Source of the DNA: Apostichopus japonicus
Taxonomy: Eukaryota > Echinodermata > Holothuroidea > Aspidochirotida > Stichopodidae
DNA: 64,000 bases
NCBI RefSeq assembly: GCF_037975245.1
Contig: NC_092583.1
Span: forward strand, 10,018,764 to 10,082,763
Reading direction: 5' to 3'
The position numbers and the translations under genes were made by a program. Positions 59,731 to 64,000 of this stretch are shown one piece after another (within the stretch, counting starts at the first letter, position 1; the number at the start of each line of letters is the position of its first letter). The notes under the pieces were generated by a model, which saw nothing but the letters and a program-made list of their open reading frames with translations, made no database searches and had not been told where the DNA came from.

Positions 59731-60545
59731 CTGTGGGGTGTGACGATTAGAATGGTGAAACCTGAATAGCTACTAACATGATTCTCGTAGTACCTATTAC
59801 TTATGATAATCACTCATAATTGTTCATTAAATGTGTGAATATCTGATACATAGAGATAAAAAAAGATATTTACCATTAGTCAAAAATGGCCTTCCTGTTG
59901 CTTAATGTGATAATAAAATCGTTTTTTTTTCTGTTTTTTAAAATATGATCAAAGGATTATTTGAAAGGACATGGCCAGGCTATGTCAAAATTGCATTTGG
60001 TAGCTGCTGCACAATGAGGACTCTTATTGATTCTGACTGGTGGAAGTAGCATGTGAAAAGGAACATACAGCAGTAAGCCTATATTGCAAAGCATGATATA
60101 ACCAGTAAAGTTTTTGTACATGACTCTGGAAAGTCTATAAGGCAGAGGAGGGCAATAAAGGCGATCTAACAGTCCACCGTGAACCTTGTACTCAATCTAC
60201 AGTATGTGCCCCAACAGTTAAGGATGTGATTACTCCTGTGACAAAACTGGACATATTATATTACATGGGGGGGAAAAAGGTTAAGAAAACTCTCCATGTC
60301 GATTGTCCACATGTCAAGTCAACATCCTGGCACAAGCAGAATTACATACATACATACAAACATACATCTTCGTTTCCCTTGTTACAAGATTCCTCAGGGC
60401 ACATTGATAGGGTACAGTACTGAAAACTTTCCCATGCATGGCAGAAAATGTGCTTGTTGTTCGCATGAATCCTGCAGACTACACATTGGCCGTCTGTGGT
60501 TTTAGGGAATGCGCAATACTGTAAAGGGCACTTTAGGAATATTAC
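59731..60545. other. intron 2 of the methyltransferase gene (815 bp)
   Basis: Minus-strand donor AACG|GTAATA and acceptor CCCCACAG. Phase 1. No bounded mobile element recognised within it; a short (CATA)n tract occurs near 60345-60365. Confidence 0.85.
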
Positions 60546-60687
60546 CGTTTTTGACTTTCTCAGCAGCATCTTTCAATCCTAATCCTGGACCAAATCCTAG
60601 CTCCAAAACAACATCATTAGGTTCAATATTACTGTTTGCAACAGCTGCTATTTCCATGCCCTGGTTCTTGATCTTCAACATAAATTT
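60546..60687 (-). CDS. exon 2 of YdaC-like methyltransferase, SAM-binding motif I
   Basis: Seen: acceptor TTTGTACCCAACAG, 142 open bases, donor ACG|GTAATA. The 47 codons plus one base encode KFMLKIKNQGMEIAAVANSN, then IEPNDVVLELGFGPGLGLKD. ELGFGPG (residues about 53-59) is the glycine-rich motif I loop that holds SAM in class I methyltransferases. The phase-0 entry matches exon 1 and the phase-1 exit matches exon 3, giving GLKDAAEKVKNGEGKVYGID across the second junction. Confidence 0.9.
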
Positions 60688-60851
60688 CTGTTGGGTACAA
60701 AGAGAAGAGAGGAAAGTTACTGTATATCTGTTTCATGTGAGGTCATATGTAGTATCACTACATATTTACAGGGCTAAGTTTACTGACTGCAAAGGGGGTT
60801 GACATTACCGTCAAATCACCGTCAAAATGACATAACCATCAAGGTACCTGT

Positions 60852-61999
60852 TACTGTTGCTACGATAATCGTTTTCAATATCGGTATCGGCGATAATTGC
60901 AATATCGGCAGCATATCAGTATCAGTAAAATTTTGCCTAATTGCCGACAACAGCAGAACGATATTGAACTTTTTTTTTCACAGCAGAGCTACTTCTCCTT
61001 GCAAATCCTTGCAATGATTTGTTAATCTGCCCAAGACGATCCATTTCTTTAGAGTAAGTTAAACTCAGATTCATTTTCTATTAATATCCATGGAAACATG
61101 ACCCTCCGTAACCTCTAAAAACACGTCTACTGTCATTTTAAATTTATTATAGCTTTTACATTGTGATCGACAGTTCGTAACTTAATTAAGATGCAATTTT
61201 GCAAGCATACATTAACACTGTAGCTACTTGTAAGTCTTTACGATGTTAAGGCTCACATTTACTGTGTCCATTTTATTATTATTATTATCGTGTGCAGCGC
61301 TGCAGTGAAAAAGATTCCGGTTGGATTTCAATTACCATTCTCTTTTTCAATACTAGGAAAAAAGTGATTCTTTTCAACTTAGGACAAAAGGAAAACAAAA
61401 CACCATATTTTGTTGCTTATTGAAGATTTATTTGTGAATGTATGCATGACTAAAAGTATGATTTTGCCTTTATTTTGTCTGTTAAAAAATATCGGTATCG
61501 TATCGAAGAACTAGAACTCCCAACACTTGAAAACCGTAGAAAAAGTGATAAACTATGTACTCTCTACAAGATTATGAATGACCAATTCCCAGCTATTCAA
61601 CATGATCATTACCTCACTGCCCTTCCCACTAGGAGACGGATCATGCCTACGCAGTTTAAAGATTGTGCTGCGGATAACATAATTAGGAATCAAGTCAACA
61701 ATAATAGTAAAGCCCTTAAGTACATTCATTGTAAGACCCCCCAGTATAAGCATTGTTTTTTCCCTCTGCCATTGCTGGTTGGAATAAGTTAAATGATGAG
61801 CATTGTTCGCGCAGAGCATCGACACATTTAGGTGTCGTCTGGCGTGCCGCTAGTGCTGTCTATATCCCCCTTGCGCTTATGCCCTATGGGTTTCTGCAAA
61901 GTATGAAGAAGAAGAAGAAGTATCGGTATCGGACCGATATTGGGATGATAATATCGGATATCCGCCAAAACCGATATTGGTGATATCAGCGCAACACTA
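60852..61999. mobile_element. hAT-type element with nested LINE, TSD GTACCTGT
   Basis: Left end TACTGTTGCTACGATAATCG; the right end, reverse-complemented, TAGTGTTGCGCTGATATCAC. The termini are diverged but both lead into ATATCGG-rich arms. The exact duplication GTACCTGT lies at 60844-60851 and 62000-62007. Without the 420-base LINE piece the element would be about 730 bases. Non-autonomous. Confidence 0.88.
61501..61920 (+). mobile_element. 5'-truncated CR1/L2-type LINE, reverse-transcriptase C-terminus
   Basis: The plus-strand frame starts IEELELPTLENRRKSDKLCT and continues LYKIMNDQFPAI, PTRRRIMPTQF and YKHCFFPLP. It then shifts frame (near 61780) to WNKLNDEHCSRRAS and ends in LMPYGFLQSM plus a (GAA)n tail. 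This order (LExRR, YKI, FFP, WNxL) is typical of the end of CR1/L2-like ORF2 proteins. The 11-bp duplication TATCGGTATCG at 61490-61500 and 61921-61931 proves retroposition. It is dead: truncated and frameshifted. Confidence 0.9.
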
Positions 62000-62008
62000 G
62001 TACCTGTA

Positions 62009-62224
62009 GTTAACGCCAGTGCCTTTCAATCATAAGGTCCCAATTTCGAGTCACTCCAAGATTAATGTATGTCGTCCAGTTACAGAGTTGTTGACAATTC
62101 ATAATCATGGACGTTAAAATATGAATATAAGAGACTGACTTCGGTCAGCTTGCGGCTTTGATAAGCCGATGATGGCTTCTTTGCAAATTCTTGCTTGCAG
62201 GAGGATCTAAAATACATACATAAA
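62009..62224 (+). mobile_element. tRNA-derived SINE, copy 4, abutting the hAT duplication
   Basis: Begins GTTAACGCCAGTGCCTTTC, within the tRNA-like head, and continues TTCGAGTCACTCCAAGATTA, GACTGACTTCGGTCAGCTTG and TTGCTTGCAGGAGGATCTAA to CATA units. Its first bases are directly next to the right GTACCTGT of the hAT. It lies in intron 1 of the methyltransferase gene. Confidence 0.9.
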
Positions 62225-62652
62225 TACCGATTGCTCATAACATTAAAAAGAAGTTCTTATCATGGCAAACTTACTGTAAATGTAATACCATCATTCATAG
62301 ACACTGCCCTTACAAAGTGTGCTTGGGAACTAATGACAACTGAAAGACATTACCCCACACTCCACACTGATCATCTAGACTTCTAGTTCTATGCCTCCTT
62401 TGCGATATGACCCTGTGGATTGCAGCTACTGCAATATAGGGCCTAGAAATGTTGTAGGCCTATGCCTGTTTGTCTTTGCATCATCAGGTTGTAGGCCTAG
62501 GCTATTCCTAACGATAGCAATAGGCCTAGACTAGCCTAACTTAGGCCTAGTCTATCGTACGTTGCAGAATGCGATAACAAACCAGAGAGCCGAATATACT
62601 CTAGGCCTATGTAAGAAACAACCAACATTCGTTTCGTATCACAGAAGCCTAC

Positions 62653-62724
62653 CACAAAACGTCCGGTAAAGCCACCTCCAGGCTTTCGTAAGTGACTTGC
62701 AATCGCATTAGTAAAGAACGCCAT
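62653..62724 (-). CDS. exon 1 (coding part) of YdaC-like methyltransferase
   Basis: Seen: ATG at 62724-62722 (minus strand), 24 codons giving MAFFTNAIASHLRKPGGGFT and GRFV, then donor GTG|GTAGGC. The exit phase 0 fits exon 2, so the protein reads GRFVKFMLKIKNQGM. Family knowledge: members of this group start with a short segment of the form F-xx-x-L-R-K-P-x-G-x-x-G-R, matched by SHLRKPGGGFTGR, so the start is well supported. Transcription runs to the left. Confidence 0.85.
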
Positions 62725-62950
62725 CGCCGCTTTTTTACTTTAAAAGTTTGCAGACAGCTGTCAAAAGTTTCCTGCCGCTGTTTTCTATTTCGTAGGATGG
62801 CAATCGGAAAACGCAATATTATGATATTGTTATGCAGTATGCATAGTACTAGGCCTTACGAATTTGGAAACATATCGTGTCTCAGATTACGCAATACGCT
62901 ATCATGATGCGATCAAACAACGAACGCCCTCTACAATTTTAGGAGTTAAG
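62725..62950 (-). promoter_or_regulatory. putative 5' UTR and promoter of the methyltransferase gene
   Basis: Immediately upstream (to the right) of the start codon. The text is richer in G+C than its surroundings, with no obvious TATA box at a sensible distance. The assignment rests on position only. Confidence 0.35.
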
Positions 62951-64000
62951 ACTGAAGAATAGTTGAAGTTGAAGGACTGTCCTAATATAAGAGTTTATAG
63001 TTTAGTGTTTAGTTGATCAACGAGGGGGTTAGTTCCCCTGTGCTCAGGTCTGGTTTAGGGTTCCTTGGGGGGGGGGGGGTTAGGGAGCTTGGTTATATAT
63101 GAATTCGGGCGATGCTGAGAGAAAAGAAAAATTATCTTCACTGCTGAACGTTACAGCTAGGGATAAACCCATTGGGCACAGGACACATTTTAAGAATTCA
63201 CAAGTAGGCTACTACGTGAGGGAAAGGAATGGGAAAGGAGGTATTTTTAAATACAGACCTTTATTCATATGGTAATATTATATAACTTAATATATAGGAA
63301 GGCCCAGGGGATGTCAAAGTTTCAAGCACCCCCTCAGATATTTGGGATGGAAAAACTTGTTTATACTGGTTGTATTTTATTCTCGTCGAAGGCACCCTCA
63401 ATACTGAGCATTTTGTTCCCCGTTTTATGATGAAGTTTGAACATTGTTGATAAGGCAAAAAAGGCATAAGTATAATACAAATAATCAGGAACAAGGTATT
63501 AAGAGGGGCTTTTAGCTAGTACAGTGTAATGTTTAACAAAGGATCAAATAAAATCAATATTTTGGGGCTGGTAGAGTCACATCATCTGCCACTAAAATAG
63601 TTTGATTATGAAATAATTAAAGAAACATTTAAATTTATCCACCCAAAAAGAGGGTAAAGATAAGAACAATTTTTATTTGAAAACTTCCACAAAACAAAAC
63701 AAAAACACGAGATAGAAGAAGTTAGTCAAACAAGTTACATCAGTATATTTTTATTTATTAATAATATGTTGTAAACTTTGAACATGTAGATATAATAACA
63801 TCTATAAATTTTGATAGATTTTTTATCAAGTAGTGACCAATTTTCAACCAATTATCTATTTAAGAGAATGATAATAGAATCACGAAGAGAGAGAGAACAA
63901 AGGGAAGAAACTATAATGCAAACAAAAATTTCAACTTTAACGAGACGGAATGCGTCACTGAATTTACCGTGGGTAGAATGAAATGTAGTTTATCATGTGT
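62951..64000. other. intergenic, no feature recognised
   Basis: AT-rich text with a G run near 63067-63079 and no supported exon, RNA gene or bounded element. Confidence 0.45.

Larger units (their letters stand above)
60688..62652. other. intron 1 of the methyltransferase gene, packed with transposons
   Basis: 1965 bases with donor GTG|GTAGGC and acceptor CCAACAG on the minus strand. About 70% is mobile DNA: the hAT element at 60852-61999, a LINE tail nested inside it, and a SINE at 62009-62224. The remainder next to exon 1 has several TAGGCCTA-type motifs. Confidence 0.85.

Overview
The window is eukaryotic, from an animal genome. It is AT-rich and mostly non-coding. Genes are split by canonical GT-AG introns. 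It is full of short non-autonomous DNA transposons, tRNA-derived SINEs, microsatellites and C/G homopolymers. Repeat style, the many TAGGCCTA-like motifs and the coding pieces suggest a marine deuterostome invertebrate, and an echinoderm such as a sea cucumber is my best guess. That is an inference, not proven here. There are no bacterial operons, rRNA genes or CRISPR arrays. Almost all open frames of 60-150 codons are chance frames or lie inside repeats.

Two genes can be supported, both on the minus strand. (1) At 59300-62724 lies a complete three-exon gene for a small class I SAM-dependent methyltransferase of 214 residues, of the kind often annotated YdaC-like. All splice sites are canonical and the phases agree. 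(2) At 2713-5047 lie three consecutive internal exons of a larger gene. They encode the start of a PB1 domain that resembles the N-terminus of the MAP3K2/MAP3K3 (MEKK2/3) kinases. The first exon and the kinase domain were not found. The 5' end may lie far to the right, and the 3' end lies beyond the left edge.

The rest is a layered record of transposition. Exact 8-bp target-site duplications define hAT-type elements at 7853-8548, 30455-30811, 37320-38501, 45122-46193 and 60852-61999; the one at 52881-53679 has a 7/8 match. Related elements without a clean 8-bp duplication are at 18169-20320, 29873-30309, 35167-35539, 40629-40803 and 45283-45677. A piggyBac-like TTAA MITE is at 56677-57078 and a Mutator-like foldback at 4609-4878. 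Several are nested: a LINE tail in a hAT, a hAT in a hAT, and a hAT in a palindromic repeat. Four copies of one tRNA-derived SINE are present, all in the same orientation. A palindromic family with about ten copies carries a conserved perfect 5' splice-site consensus.

Landmark repeats are a 1.1-kb pentamer-based satellite with an 82-bp higher-order period (26180-27303), a near-perfect 71-bp hairpin (52658-52728), a 195-bp fresh tandem duplication (44040-44420), an older ~424-bp tandem duplication (47027-47850), and long (AT)n, (TACA)n and C/G tracts. Both genes have their introns filled with these elements.
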